Positions 8,018-16,293 of a stretch of 64,000 bases of DNA are shown here, piece by piece. The DNA is from Mycobacterium sp. IDR2000157661. GTDB taxonomy: Bacteria > Actinomycetota > Actinomycetes > Mycobacteriales > Mycobacteriaceae. Where the stretch lies: positions 1 through 64,000 of the forward strand of contig NZ_CP081006.1 in NCBI RefSeq assembly GCF_022317005.1, given 5' to 3'. Position 1 is the first letter of the stretch. The number at the start of each line of letters is the position of its first letter. The notes under the pieces are model-generated. The model was not told the DNA's origin and searched no databases. It worked only from the letters and a program-made list of their open reading frames with translations. Position numbers and translations under genes: made by a program.

Positions 8018-9595
8018 TCAATTGCCGGTGGGCAGCCCGATGTTCAACCCATCTGCGGCAAGTTCCTCTCGAAGGAACTGGAATCTCTGGTACTGCGTGA
8101 CAGTGATCGGACCCGAATAGCCTTCGCTCTGAAGTTTCCGCGGAGGGTACTTCAGATAAGTCTGCATCAGCTCCTTGACCGCCTGGTTGATGGTCACGAG
8201 GGTCCAGGTGTGCTCGGTGTAGTTGTTCATGAAGATGTCGTAGCGTTCCTGCGGATCCTGCCAAAGATCGAAGATCTGGGGGACGGTCGCAACGTACGCT
8301 TGCGCACCTTTCCAGCCGAGGTTGGTATCCACCGCGAGACCCCCGGTGCTCGCACCGTCATCACCGCGCAGATTGAAGACAGCCTTGTAGTGTCCGACGC
8401 GCACGGCCCCGGGCGTCAGTTCGTTCTCACTGAAGTAGAACCAGGACTTGCGCTCGGACTTGCCGGTACCCAACAACACCGGCGACATGTCGTAGCTGTC
8501 GAAGACGATGGGCTCACCCTCACGGTCGTTCTCCGGCAACTGCACGCCGGCCAGCGCCGCAAAGGTCGCCATGTAATCAAGGCCGCCGACGATATCGGAG
8601 TTACGTGATCCGGCTTTGATCCCCGGACCCCAGGCGATCGCAGGAACCCGATTGCCGCCCTCGCGAACAGTGCCCTTGGTACCTCGAAACGGCGTATAGC
8701 CCGCATCAGGATAAACATCCTGCCAGGCGCCGTTATCGGTCGTCCAGAACACATACGTATTCTCGGCGAGCCCCAGTGAGCGGATCTTGTCCATGATGCG
8801 GCTGATCCGGGTGTCGTTCTCCACAATCGAATCCGCGTACTTCGACTTTGACAGCGACTTGCCCTTGAAATCCGGGTGCGGCATGTTCGGCTGGTGCACC
8901 TTCATAAAGTTGACGTGCATGAAGAACGGGGTTTCAGACGTCGCGTTCTCGTCGAGGAACTCCAGTGCATCCTTCTCGACATACTCGTCGTAGAAGGGAA
9001 TGCCCACGAGCCCCTCCTCCGGTGTATTGACGTACTGGCCGTTGACCTTGAAGTCCTCTGTCGGCTCCTTGCCCGCTTTGCCCGACAGCGCGCCCCGCGT
9101 CACCTGCTCGAACATCGCGCGCAGGTCTGCATCCATGTCGGGGAACCATTCCGGGTCGGCATAGGTGTACGCGTTGAGGTGATACAAACCGCAGTGCCGC
9201 ATCTCATCGAAACCGTGCGCGTTGGGCAGCGCATAGTCGGACTCTCCGAGATGCCACTTACCGGTGAAAAACGTTTTGTAGCCGGCTGTCTTGACCACAG
9301 ACGCCAGAGTCCACTCTGCGGCCGGCAACCCGCCACCCTGGCCCTGGAAGGCCACGGTCGTCATGCCGCTGCGATTCGGGATGCGTCCGGTGAGAATCGC
9401 CGCGCGCCCAGGTGTGCAACTCGGCTGCGCGTAGAACGACATGAACTGCATGCCTTCTTCAGCCATCCGGTCGAGACCCGGTGTAGGCATCCCCCGGTTT
9501 TCGCCACCCCCGTACACGCCGGCATCCCCGTAACCGAAGTCGTCGGACACAATGAGAACAATGTTCGGCTTGGACTTGCTTGACTCTTGCGCCAT
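8018..9595 (-). CDS. Arylsulfatase (formylglycine-dependent sulfatase)
   Basis: A 525-residue type I sulfatase. The N-terminus NIVLIVSDDFGYGDAG has the calcium-binding aspartate pair. The active-site signature is SCTPGRAAILTGR, a C-x-P-x-R form in which glycine replaces the usual serine; the cysteine is the residue FGE would oxidise. GKWHLGE, HVNFMKVHQPNMP and TDNGAWQD are the other metal or substrate regions. No signal peptide is apparent, so it is probably cytoplasmic. It heads the operon with the HAD and FGE genes. It hydrolyses sulfate esters; the natural substrate cannot be read from the sequence. Confidence 0.93.
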   Translation of the reverse strand: MAQESSKSKPNIVLIVSDDFGYGDAGVYGGGENRGMPTPGLDRMAEEGMQFMSFYAQPSCTPGRAAILTGRIPNRSGMTTVAFQGQGGGLPAAEWTLASVVKTAGYKTFFTGKWHLGESDYALPNAHGFDEMRHCGLYHLNAYTYADPEWFPDMDADLRAMFEQVTRGALSGKAGKEPTEDFKVNGQYVNTPEEGLVGIPFYDEYVEKDALEFLDENATSETPFFMHVNFMKVHQPNMPHPDFKGKSLSKSKYADSIVENDTRISRIMDKIRSLGLAENTYVFWTTDNGAWQDVYPDAGYTPFRGTKGTVREGGNRVPAIAWGPGIKAGSRNSDIVGGLDYMATFAALAGVQLPENDREGEPIVFDSYDMSPVLLGTGKSERKSWFYFSENELTPGAVRVGHYKAVFNLRGDDGASTGGLAVDTNLGWKGAQAYVATVPQIFDLWQDPQERYDIFMNNYTEHTWTLVTINQAVKELMQTYLKYPPRKLQSEGYSGPITVTQYQRFQFLREELAADGLNIGLPTGN

Positions 9596-10835
9596 GTGTA
9601 CCTCCCGGTGATGTGCAGTCAGTTCGCCGGCTGCAGGCTGTCCTCGTCAATCGACGAGGTGGACGGAAAGAAGCGCTCGCAGGCAGACCCACCGCCGCAG
9701 CTTCGCACTGCCAGTGGCAAGAAGACGCGCCTCGACTTCCTCACGACATCTACCCTGCCATTAATCCGTCCTCGGCATCTTGGGTTCGTGCGCCGTCACT
9801 ATTTCGACATACCTGCTGCGGAAGACAATGGCTTGCTCCCGATTGAAAGGTGGTGCTTCGCCGAGTGCGATAGTCAGCGCGTTCATCTCAAGGCACTTGT
9901 AGTCGGTGTCCAACCCCGGACCGCGACCGGGCTTGTGCGGCGTCGATCAGTATGTAGCCATGGCAACCCCCACTGTGCGCGATCGCGGCCTTGGTGACCG
10001 CATTTCGCTGGCGCGGCAACTGTTCGCCATTGTCAATGAGGTTCCGGATTGTTCACCCGGTATCGACGCCAGACCGTGTCATTGCGCTTCACCGGGATGC
10101 TGAACTTGAGCTCTGGGCCATGCACGGGCGAACGAGATGCGTTGAACAGCCGTTGGTCGGAGTGATGGCGGGATCGGGCACCCCGAGCTTGGCAGACAGG
10201 TGAGTTCCTCGGCGAGTACCCGATGAGTCCGACCCACCTCAAAATCGCTCTCTTGGAGAAGCCGCCTGCTGGCGGCGAAACGGGCACGGTGCGTCTTATA
10301 CCGACGCCCGCGCCCACGCCTCGGGGGTCTGACGCTGACACCGAGGCGGGGTCGTCAGTCTTCGCCGAGGAGCCACGGCCAAGTCGTGGACCGTGGCCGA
10401 GGTCGAGCGGGTCCCGAGTCGCCGCGCGATGATCGGCTGTACGCGTGCTGGCTGCTGTCCTGCTACGGGCTGCCCGCTCCGAGGTGTTCGGGTTACGCGG
10501 GTCAGCAGTCAATCTCGACAACGGCACGTTGTCCTGCGGTGTGGCCCTGCGGTGGTGTTCACACCGCTAGTGTGGTGACAACAGCCGTTTTGTATCTTTG
10601 CTTATGTCTGGGCAAAGCTAGTCAACCATGCGTTTCGCCTAATGCGCTGTTTGCCAGCCCTAAGCCGGAATCGGGCGAGTGTCCTAGATTCGTCCTATCG
10701 CCGACGAATTGCCTACCGCCGCCATCCTGCAAGGTGGCGCGTCCCGACTACGTCGTACTTCGGTTTGCCTGGTCGATCTCCGTGACTGAAGTATGCCAAT
10801 ATCGACCGCCGCTCGGCTCGTCCGCGACGATCGTT
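9596..10835. other. 1.2-kb stretch without an intact gene between the sulfatase operon and terminase
   Basis: Frames here are short, overlapping and change sense, with no recognisable protein apart from the integrase remnant at 10390-10566. Upstream of 9595 it must hold the sulfatase operon promoter, though no clear -35/-10 pair could be picked. The remainder looks like decayed mobile DNA. Confidence 0.6.
10390..10566 (+). pseudogene. Decayed tyrosine integrase fragment
   Basis: Three plus-strand frames together read like the catalytic-domain start of a phage tyrosine integrase: WTVAEVERV, then ESPRDDRLYACWLLSCYGL one frame over, then SEVFGLRGSAVNLDNGTLS in the third. In the family this is the segment with the first catalytic arginine (GLRRSEVLGLRW); here the arginine falls at the frameshift. 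A stop follows at about 10564. Two frameshifts and loss of both ends make it a pseudogene. It lies 270 bp from the intact terminase end, as a resident integrase would beside the gene its element had entered. Confidence 0.65.
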
Positions 10836-12344
10836 TTACCCGCCTATCCGGCGGCGCATCCATGCGGGCGGTGGGGGCAACTTGCCCTCGCGGGCGCGGC
10901 GCTCGATGTCGGCCATTGAGACGATGTGCATTTCCTGGCCGATGGAGTGGACCAGCACGTCATGCGCGACGACGAGGGCGGCGAGGCTGTCGGGCTGGTG
11001 CTGACCGGCCTGCCAGGTGACCGCCGCGCCCTCGAGGTCGGGGAGGTTCCCGGCGATGCGGGAAGCGCCGGTTTCCAGGCCCTGGAGCAAAGCCGCCGAC
11101 CGGGCAATCGCGTCACCGCCACCGCGACCGCTGCCCTTCGGTGGCCAGCTGGTCACCCTGATCGGGCGGGTTGTCTTGGCACGACTCAGCGCATCTTTGA
11201 CCACGCGCTGGTACGTCTCGCGGGCGGCGAAGCCCTCCACGACGATCTCCGACGCCCCAACGTCCACGGCGAGATCGACCGCCGCCCTAGCCCATTGGTC
11301 GCTGGTCATGGGTGCGGACACGTCGGCGATCACCGCCACGACCCCCTCGCGGGTCAGACTGGCCGCGACAATGCCGCAGCTGTCACCGGAGCCGGAGTCC
11401 GACGGGTCCACGCCGATAACGGTCTTGATCGGTCCAAGCGGCGCGGCCGGCAGTCGCCAGTTATCGAGCCACTCGCGCTTTACGAGCCCACCTTCGGGGG
11501 CCGATGGAACGCCCTCGTAGAGCGCGAACCAGGCCCGCTCGCCGGAGGTGCGTCGGGCGGCGGCGAAGTGGTCGGCGGTGTAGCCCAGCGCGGAGGTCAT
11601 TACCGTTCCTGGCGTTCGGTCCAGTGCGTCGGGGATGCCGGTGTCGGCCACCGCTGGGACGTTGGTGTGGGTCCATATGTCCGGCTCGGCGTCGAGAAGC
11701 TCGCCCGCTAGGTCGTGTTCATGCCAGCGGGTCATTACGAGCAGTGTGCTGCCGCCGGGGTGGACTCGGGTGGCCAGGGTCGACCGGTATTCGGTGATTA
11801 CCCGGCGTCGGTGAGCGGCGCTGTCGGCCTCGGCGGCGTCCTTCACTGGGTCATCAATCACCATCAGGTCGGCACCAAAGCCGGTTACGCCGGAGTTGAT
11901 GCCGGTGGCCAGCAGCCCACCCGCGTGCCCGTCGACCCGCCACCGGCCCACCGCTGTCTTGTCCTGCGACAGCCGGAGGCCGAGATACTCGGCGTGCTCG
12001 TTTATTAGCTGGCGCGCCTCGCGGCTGTGGGCTTGGGCCAGCTCGTCGCTGTAGCTCACGAGGACGACTTGAAGGTCGGGGTTCTCCATCAGCGCCCACA
12101 CCACCGTCCAGACGGCTAGCAGCCGGGACTTACCCGTCCTCGGCGGCGTGGTCACGATGTCGCGCTGATCGGGCTGCGTCACCGACCGCACCGCCACATC
12201 CGAGAGCAGTCGGATGGTGGGCGTGACGACGAATGTTGGGTCCAGCCTGCGGGCGAGTTCGACTGGCGTGGAGGGCCGCTGTCGCTCTCTAGCCGCACCG
12301 AGGGCACGGGCAGCGGTCAGCGCAGCGAGGGTTGGACCGGTCAC
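10836..12344 (-). CDS. Phage-type terminase large subunit
   Basis: The large terminase is the ATPase and nuclease that pumps and cuts DNA during packaging. Walker A is TTPPRTGKSRLLAVW and Walker B DLMVIDDP, typical of the N-terminal motor. The C-terminal RNase H-like nuclease is marked by VIGVDPSDSGSGDS and later EIVVEGFAA. GTG 12344 is the preferred start since it forms a GTGA overlap with the stop of the upstream zinc-ribbon gene; an ATG-like start at 12416 would overlap it by 76 bp. The length, 502 residues, is normal. No portal or capsid gene follows, which is unusual for a prophage. Its last 9 or so codons may have been supplied by the adjoining insert. Confidence 0.88.
   Translation of the reverse strand: MTGPTLAALTAARALGAARERQRPSTPVELARRLDPTFVVTPTIRLLSDVAVRSVTQPDQRDIVTTPPRTGKSRLLAVWTVVWALMENPDLQVVLVSYSDELAQAHSREARQLINEHAEYLGLRLSQDKTAVGRWRVDGHAGGLLATGINSGVTGFGADLMVIDDPVKDAAEADSAAHRRRVITEYRSTLATRVHPGGSTLLVMTRWHEHDLAGELLDAEPDIWTHTNVPAVADTGIPDALDRTPGTVMTSALGYTADHFAAARRTSGERAWFALYEGVPSAPEGGLVKREWLDNWRLPAAPLGPIKTVIGVDPSDSGSGDSCGIVAASLTREGVVAVIADVSAPMTSDQWARAAVDLAVDVGASEIVVEGFAARETYQRVVKDALSRAKTTRPIRVTSWPPKGSGRGGGDAIARSAALLQGLETGASRIAGNLPDLEGAAVTWQAGQHQPDSLAALVVAHDVLVHSIGQEMHIVSMADIERRAREGKLPPPPAWMRRRIGG
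10848..10874 (-). repeat. Terminase 3'-end copy of the 27-bp imperfect repeat
   Basis: Matches 4191-4217 at 23 of 27 bases, in the same orientation; all four differences are consistent with related coding sequences (ATA/ATG and synonymous changes). The two copies bracket the 6.6-kb sulfatase insert and are proposed to be its att-type ends. Confidence 0.6.
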
Positions 12345-12664
12345 GGTCGCGCTGGCCTCCGATTCTTGTGACCGAATCCGGCTTCCTCGGCGGTCCACAG
12401 GTCGGTCCGCCGCCATTCACGCCCGCAAGCATGGCAGGAATAGTCACAATCCACGTGCCTACCGCCGGACCAGGTGACCGAGGTCGGGTCGGTCAACGAA
12501 GCCAGGCGAACCCGGCTGTTGGCATGATGTCCGAGTGGATTACAGCGCGGGCAGTAGTCCGGCAGGAACTCGATCCTGCGCTGAACCGCTAGGCGCATTG
12601 CGCCGGGATCCACGACCGAAGGGTCGGGCAATCTCGCGATCCGCATAGTCCTAGGCAAGCACAC
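12341..12664 (-). CDS. Zinc-ribbon protein upstream of terminase, 5' part possibly cut by IS21
   Basis: A 107-residue frame (GTG 12664; an ATG also lies at 12646). Four cysteines in two pairs, DYCPRCNP and YSCHACGREW, plus histidines, mark a zinc-ribbon. Small zinc proteins of this sort often precede terminase genes in actinophages. Its stop overlaps the terminase GTG (GTGA). The IS21 element begins 6 bp upstream of the GTG. If the IS and one target copy are removed, this frame joins without a stop to an open frame reaching 15024, so the real gene may have been longer and interrupted. Confidence 0.6.
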   Translation of the reverse strand: MCLPRTMRIARLPDPSVVDPGAMRLAVQRRIEFLPDYCPRCNPLGHHANSRVRLASLTDPTSVTWSGGRHVDCDYSCHACGREWRRTDLWTAEEAGFGHKNRRPARP

Positions 12665-12732
12665 GGGGGTGTTGACGACGGTCCAAATGTAGGCCAGAAG
12701 CGACGGTCGAAAAGTAGGCCACGTGGTTGTGG

Positions 12733-13521
12733 TTATTGTGCCGTGTTGTCTGCGCGTGCGGAGGGCAAGGTGTCGATTCCGGTGTCCTTGAGCCGATAGC
12801 TGGATCCCTTCAGGGTCAGGACGTCGGCATGGTGCACGATGCGGTCGATCATCGCCGCGGCCACCACTTGATCACCGAACACGTCGCCCCAGCGGGCGAA
12901 GGGCAGGTTCGAGGTCAAGATCAGCGAGGCGTGTTCATAGCGGCTGGAGACCAGTTGGAAGAACAGGTTCGCCGCGTCCTGTTCGAAGGGGATGTAGCCG
13001 ACCTCGTCGACAACGAGTAACCCGATGCGACGCAGCTTGGCCAGCTCAGCCGGGAGCCGCCCGGCGTTGTGGGCGGCCTTGAGGCGAGCGACCCAGTCCA
13101 CCGCGGTGGCGAACGCGATGCGATGCCCGCTCTGCGCGGCCTTGACCGCCAATCCGATGGCGAGGTGGGTCTTGCCAGTTCCGGGTGGCCCGAGCAGGAC
13201 CACGTTGGAGGCCTTGGCCAGGAACGCGCCGGTGCCGAGGTGGGCGATCATGTCCCGGTTGAGTGCGGGTTGGTGATCGAAGTTGAAGTCCTCCAAAGAC
13301 TTCCGGGTCGGGAACCCGGCGGAGCGGATACGGGTCGCCGCACCGGAGGCCTCACGAGCCGCAACCTCCCGCGATAAAACGGCCGCCAGATACTCTTCGT
13401 GAGTCCAGCCGGCGTCGCGGGCTTGCTCGGCCAGGCGGGCCGCGGCGTCGCGGATGCGTGGCGCCTTGAGGGCTTGGGCGTAGTGCAGGACGGCCTTCAT
13501 CGGATCCTCGGCCATGCTCAT
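12733..13521 (-). CDS. istB: IS21-family helper ATPase IstB
   Basis: A 262-residue AAA+ ATPase that aids target selection by the IS21 transposase. Walker A is LLGPPGTGKTHLAIGLA and Walker B LLVVDEVGYIPF; the sensor region includes SLILTSNLPFARWGDVFGD. Its ATG at 13521 overlaps the istA stop by four bases (ATGA), which couples translation as usual in this family. Length is normal and there is no disruption. Confidence 0.95.
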   Translation of the reverse strand: MSMAEDPMKAVLHYAQALKAPRIRDAAARLAEQARDAGWTHEEYLAAVLSREVAAREASGAATRIRSAGFPTRKSLEDFNFDHQPALNRDMIAHLGTGAFLAKASNVVLLGPPGTGKTHLAIGLAVKAAQSGHRIAFATAVDWVARLKAAHNAGRLPAELAKLRRIGLLVVDEVGYIPFEQDAANLFFQLVSSRYEHASLILTSNLPFARWGDVFGDQVVAAAMIDRIVHHADVLTLKGSSYRLKDTGIDTLPSARADNTAQ

Positions 13522-14759
13522 GCCACCTCACCATCAGAAGTGACTTCGGCAGTGGTGAAGTCGACGCCGAATGCCCGGTCGTAGTCTGCCAGATCACGCA
13601 CCAGCTGGTCACCGGTCGCCGGTGGCGGCCCGGCTTGGAACTGTCGACGCAACACCGCAGCGGTCTCGACGTGTTTAGGGTCGGTCAGGGTCTGTCGCGC
13701 TGCCCAGCAGCGATCGTGAGCAGCCAGCAGGCGCCCCGTCCGCATCACGGTCACCTGGGCCAGGGTGGTCCTCACCTCGACGAGCTGGCCGATCGCACTC
13801 GGATCCACCGAGTAGTCGTTGCCGGCCACCCGCAGGTAGTAGTCACGCCCCAACCGCACCGACGTCTTCGTCTCCACTGTCGGCGCCACCGGTGGCAGGG
13901 TCAGCATCTGGGCTTGGTCGGCAGCCAAGAAGTCCACCGGGCGACCATCCAACACCCGCACCCGACGACGGTTTGCGGTCGGAAGCCACAGTCCCAGTTG
14001 ATCATTGAAGTCCTGCGGTGAGGTGAAGCTGCGCCCGGGCAGAAACGAAGTCTCCAGATACCGGTTGGCTCGCTCCACGATGCCCTTGGACTCGGGGTCA
14101 TAGGGTTTGAGTTGCACCAGCCGCGAACCCAGCGTCCCGATCAACGCGGTGACCGGATCGGTTAACCGGCCGCGGCGTCCGATCCCGGCCTCGTTGTCCC
14201 ACCACAACTCGTGCGGCACCGCGGTGAAGTTCTGTGAGAGCAGCTGCCACATCCCGGCCACCAGATCCATGGTTTGGCGCGAGGGCAGCATCACCGCGGC
14301 GATGAAGCGGGAGAACGCGGCCACCATCACCAGCACCGGCAGCATCGCCTCCTGACCGAACCCGACCGCGATCTTGGGTGCCGGGAACCACAGATCGCAC
14401 TGGACCACCCGACCCGGCGGATGCTCGAGGCGGTCGACCGGATCAGCGGGCAGGTACTCCGGGCGGATCATCCGGACCCGCTCCCCAAACCAGGAGATCG
14501 AGCCCGTCCACCCCACCCGCTCGGCGAGCACCGTCGCCGACATCCGGGGATAGGCCGACAACAACGCCCGAATCCGCGGTTCCACCTCGTTGATCGCCGA
14601 GGCCGGCGATTCCCTCTCGTACTTTGGTGGATCGTCGCTGGCCAGCGCACTAGCCACCGTGTCACGCGCGATGCCGAGTTGACGTGCAATGGCCCGCTGC
14701 GACAAACCCTCGCTGCGGTGAAGATGCCGAATGAAGGCCCAGTCTTCCAAGGAGATCAC
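13518..14759 (-). CDS. istA: IS21-family transposase IstA
   Basis: A DDE transposase of 413 residues from GTG 14759 (the frame extends into the inverted repeat to 14801). An N-terminal HTH (GLSQRAIARQLGIARDTVASAL) binds the ends. The catalytic core shows VVQCDLWFP, ELWWDNEAGIG and GIVERANRYLE, giving the D, D and E residues, followed by the C-terminal beta-barrel region. The gene appears intact and is coupled to istB. Confidence 0.94.
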   Translation of the reverse strand: MISLEDWAFIRHLHRSEGLSQRAIARQLGIARDTVASALASDDPPKYERESPASAINEVEPRIRALLSAYPRMSATVLAERVGWTGSISWFGERVRMIRPEYLPADPVDRLEHPPGRVVQCDLWFPAPKIAVGFGQEAMLPVLVMVAAFSRFIAAVMLPSRQTMDLVAGMWQLLSQNFTAVPHELWWDNEAGIGRRGRLTDPVTALIGTLGSRLVQLKPYDPESKGIVERANRYLETSFLPGRSFTSPQDFNDQLGLWLPTANRRRVRVLDGRPVDFLAADQAQMLTLPPVAPTVETKTSVRLGRDYYLRVAGNDYSVDPSAIGQLVEVRTTLAQVTVMRTGRLLAAHDRCWAARQTLTDPKHVETAAVLRRQFQAGPPPATGDQLVRDLADYDRAFGVDFTTAEVTSDGEVA

Positions 14760-14834
14760 CCATCCAATCTGTATGGGTGGCCTACTTTTCGACCGTCGCA
14801 ACTGGCCTAGTTTTCAACCGTCGTCAACAGGGGG

Positions 14835-15420
14835 TGCAGCGACGATCGAGATGACGTGCTCGATCCTTCTGTAGTGCTGATCGATAGTGGTTCGCGACAA
14901 GAGTCAGGCAACTCCTACGCCTCAGCCATGAGACTCGAGGGGGTCCGTAGATAGCGCGCAATTGCCGCGCGAGGCACGGCTGGGCCCGTTTGCGCTCCGG
15001 GTGTGAGTTGTCTGCCTGGGCCACAGCCGAAGAGCTTGGTCTCTCACGCCAGGTGCTCGACGAGATCCATTGTGGTTACCCCCGGCGGCGTAGAGCCGTA
15101 GTCGGCACGATCGGATTTCGAACATTCGTCAAGAGCGGATTTGGACGGTTGATTTCCGCCGTCGCCGTTACTGACGGATTTACAGTCCGCCGCTCTTGGC
15201 GTTGGTCTAAACAAGCTTCGTCGGTTGAAGAGGAAAGACCGACGTCAAAAGGTTGGGCGCGTTGGTTCCGTCGAGGTTGCACTAGGTGTACTGCGGACGG
15301 CCTGCGGACGATCGGCGGACGGGAAATGCCGCAAGACCTTCGTAGTCATCACGTAGCGCTGAAGGGGAGGTCGCACCAAGACCGTGTTCGAATACAGGCA
15401 GCGACACACCACCACCCATG
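14835..15420. other. Junction region between IS21 and the second cargo block, no secure gene
   Basis: No frame here is convincing. A minus-strand frame from 15024 to 14835 would fuse in frame with the zinc-ribbon gene at 12664 once the IS is removed. At 15173-15190 the minus strand reads GCGGACTGTAAATCCGTC, the anticodon arm of a tRNA-Tyr(GTA), but no full tRNA can be folded around it. Inverted octamers AAGAGCGG (15131) and CCGCTCTT (15190) flank it. Confidence 0.45.
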
Positions 15421-15433
15421 AAACGAAACTATC

Positions 15434-15450
15434 GGTATCACTGTGCTACT
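15434..15450 (+). promoter_or_regulatory. Palindromic operator upstream of the TetR gene at 15507 (site 1)
   Basis: GGTATCACTGTGCTACT, a near-palindrome matching the shared form GGTAKCRC-N-GYGMTACC. It sits about 60 bp before the TetR start. A surrounding block of about 37 bp (from ACTATCGGTATC to CATAG) is shared with site 2 at 19384. Confidence 0.6.
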
Positions 15451-15506
15451 AGCTGTAGCATAGGGTTGCCCGGTGGGGTAGTTCCCAAAACCGTGAGTCC
15501 AGGAGT

Positions 15507-16202
15507 ATGCAGTTCGGTATGGCAGCGATTGATCCGCCGCGACCGTCGGCGCCGTTTGTCGATGACGCGGGTGAGGATGTCGATGACGTCGATCCGCGCC
15601 GGATTCGGTCACGGGCCCGACTGCTGGATGCGGCGACCGCGTTGTTGACCTCGGGTGGGGTGGAGGCGGTCACGGTGGACGCGGTGACCCGCATGTCCAA
15701 GGTTGCCCGGACGACGCTGTACCGGCACTTCGGTAGTACCACCCACTTGCTGGCCGCGGCGTTCGAGCGGCTGCTGCCTCAGGTCGCCACACCACTGGCC
15801 AGCGGTTCACTGCGCGAGCGGCTCATCGAACTGGTGAACCGGCAAGCCACGCTTATCGACGAGGCCCCACTGCAACTCACCACCCTGGCGTGGCTGGCCA
15901 TGGGCCCCGACCAACCTGAGGACGAGCGGCGCAACGTGCGGGCTGCGCTGGGCCACCGAGTCATCGACCAGTACCGCCAACCCTTCGATGACCTGCTGCA
16001 AAGCGCCGAGGCCCGCGCCGAACTCGGTCACCTCGACACCACCATGGCCATCATCCAGCTGGTCGGGCCCATCGTTTTCGCCAAGCTCACCGGTATGAAA
16101 ACGATCAGCGCCGATGACCGCATCCGAATGGTCGATGACTTTCTACTGGCCAAGCGGGTCGCCGCGCAACCCATGGGCGATCCATCCGCCGGCACGTCCT
16201 GA
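15507..16202 (+). CDS. TetR-family regulator beside the MmpL gene
   Basis: A 231-residue TetR regulator. The DNA-binding domain covers residues about 32-78: LLDAATALLTSGGVEAVTVDAVTRMSKVARTTLYRHFGSTTHLL. The C-terminal helical domain resembles other mycobacterial TetR proteins that control lipid transporters. ATG 15507 is one base after AGGAG; ATG 15519 is an alternative with 13-base spacing. The gene is convergent with the mmpL gene and has operator site 1 in its promoter, so it probably controls itself and, through site 2, the mmpL gene. The ligand is unknown. Confidence 0.88.
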   Translation: MQFGMAAIDPPRPSAPFVDDAGEDVDDVDPRRIRSRARLLDAATALLTSGGVEAVTVDAVTRMSKVARTTLYRHFGSTTHLLAAAFERLLPQVATPLASGSLRERLIELVNRQATLIDEAPLQLTTLAWLAMGPDQPEDERRNVRAALGHRVIDQYRQPFDDLLQSAEARAELGHLDTTMAIIQLVGPIVFAKLTGMKTISADDRIRMVDDFLLAKRVAAQPMGDPSAGTS

Positions 16203-16293
16203 CCACTAGCCGACCCTGACCGGCACTCGGCTGAAGCGCTTCATCACCATGGGCTAGCAGTGTGTCAGTTGGCAACCGACGCCGACTCACGTG

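Larger units (their letters stand above)
12670..14829. mobile_element. IS21-family insertion sequence, 2160 bp
   Basis: Both ends begin TGTTGACGACGGT reading inward, and the terminal regions of about 52 bp are near-identical inverted repeats, each with an internal second copy of the TAGGCCA / CGACGGTCGAAAAGTAGGCCA block, the multiple-end repeat pattern of IS21. The flanks are GGGGG on both sides (12665-12669 and 14830-14834), a 5-bp target duplication. It encodes istA and istB in overlapping arrangement, both intact. Intact ends, genes and target duplication suggest a recent insertion. Confidence 0.93.

Noticed and set aside
10033..10527. 164-aa minus-strand frame in the gene-poor region
   Set aside because: It runs antisense to the integrase remnant and its translation shows no domain or compositional sign of being a gene.
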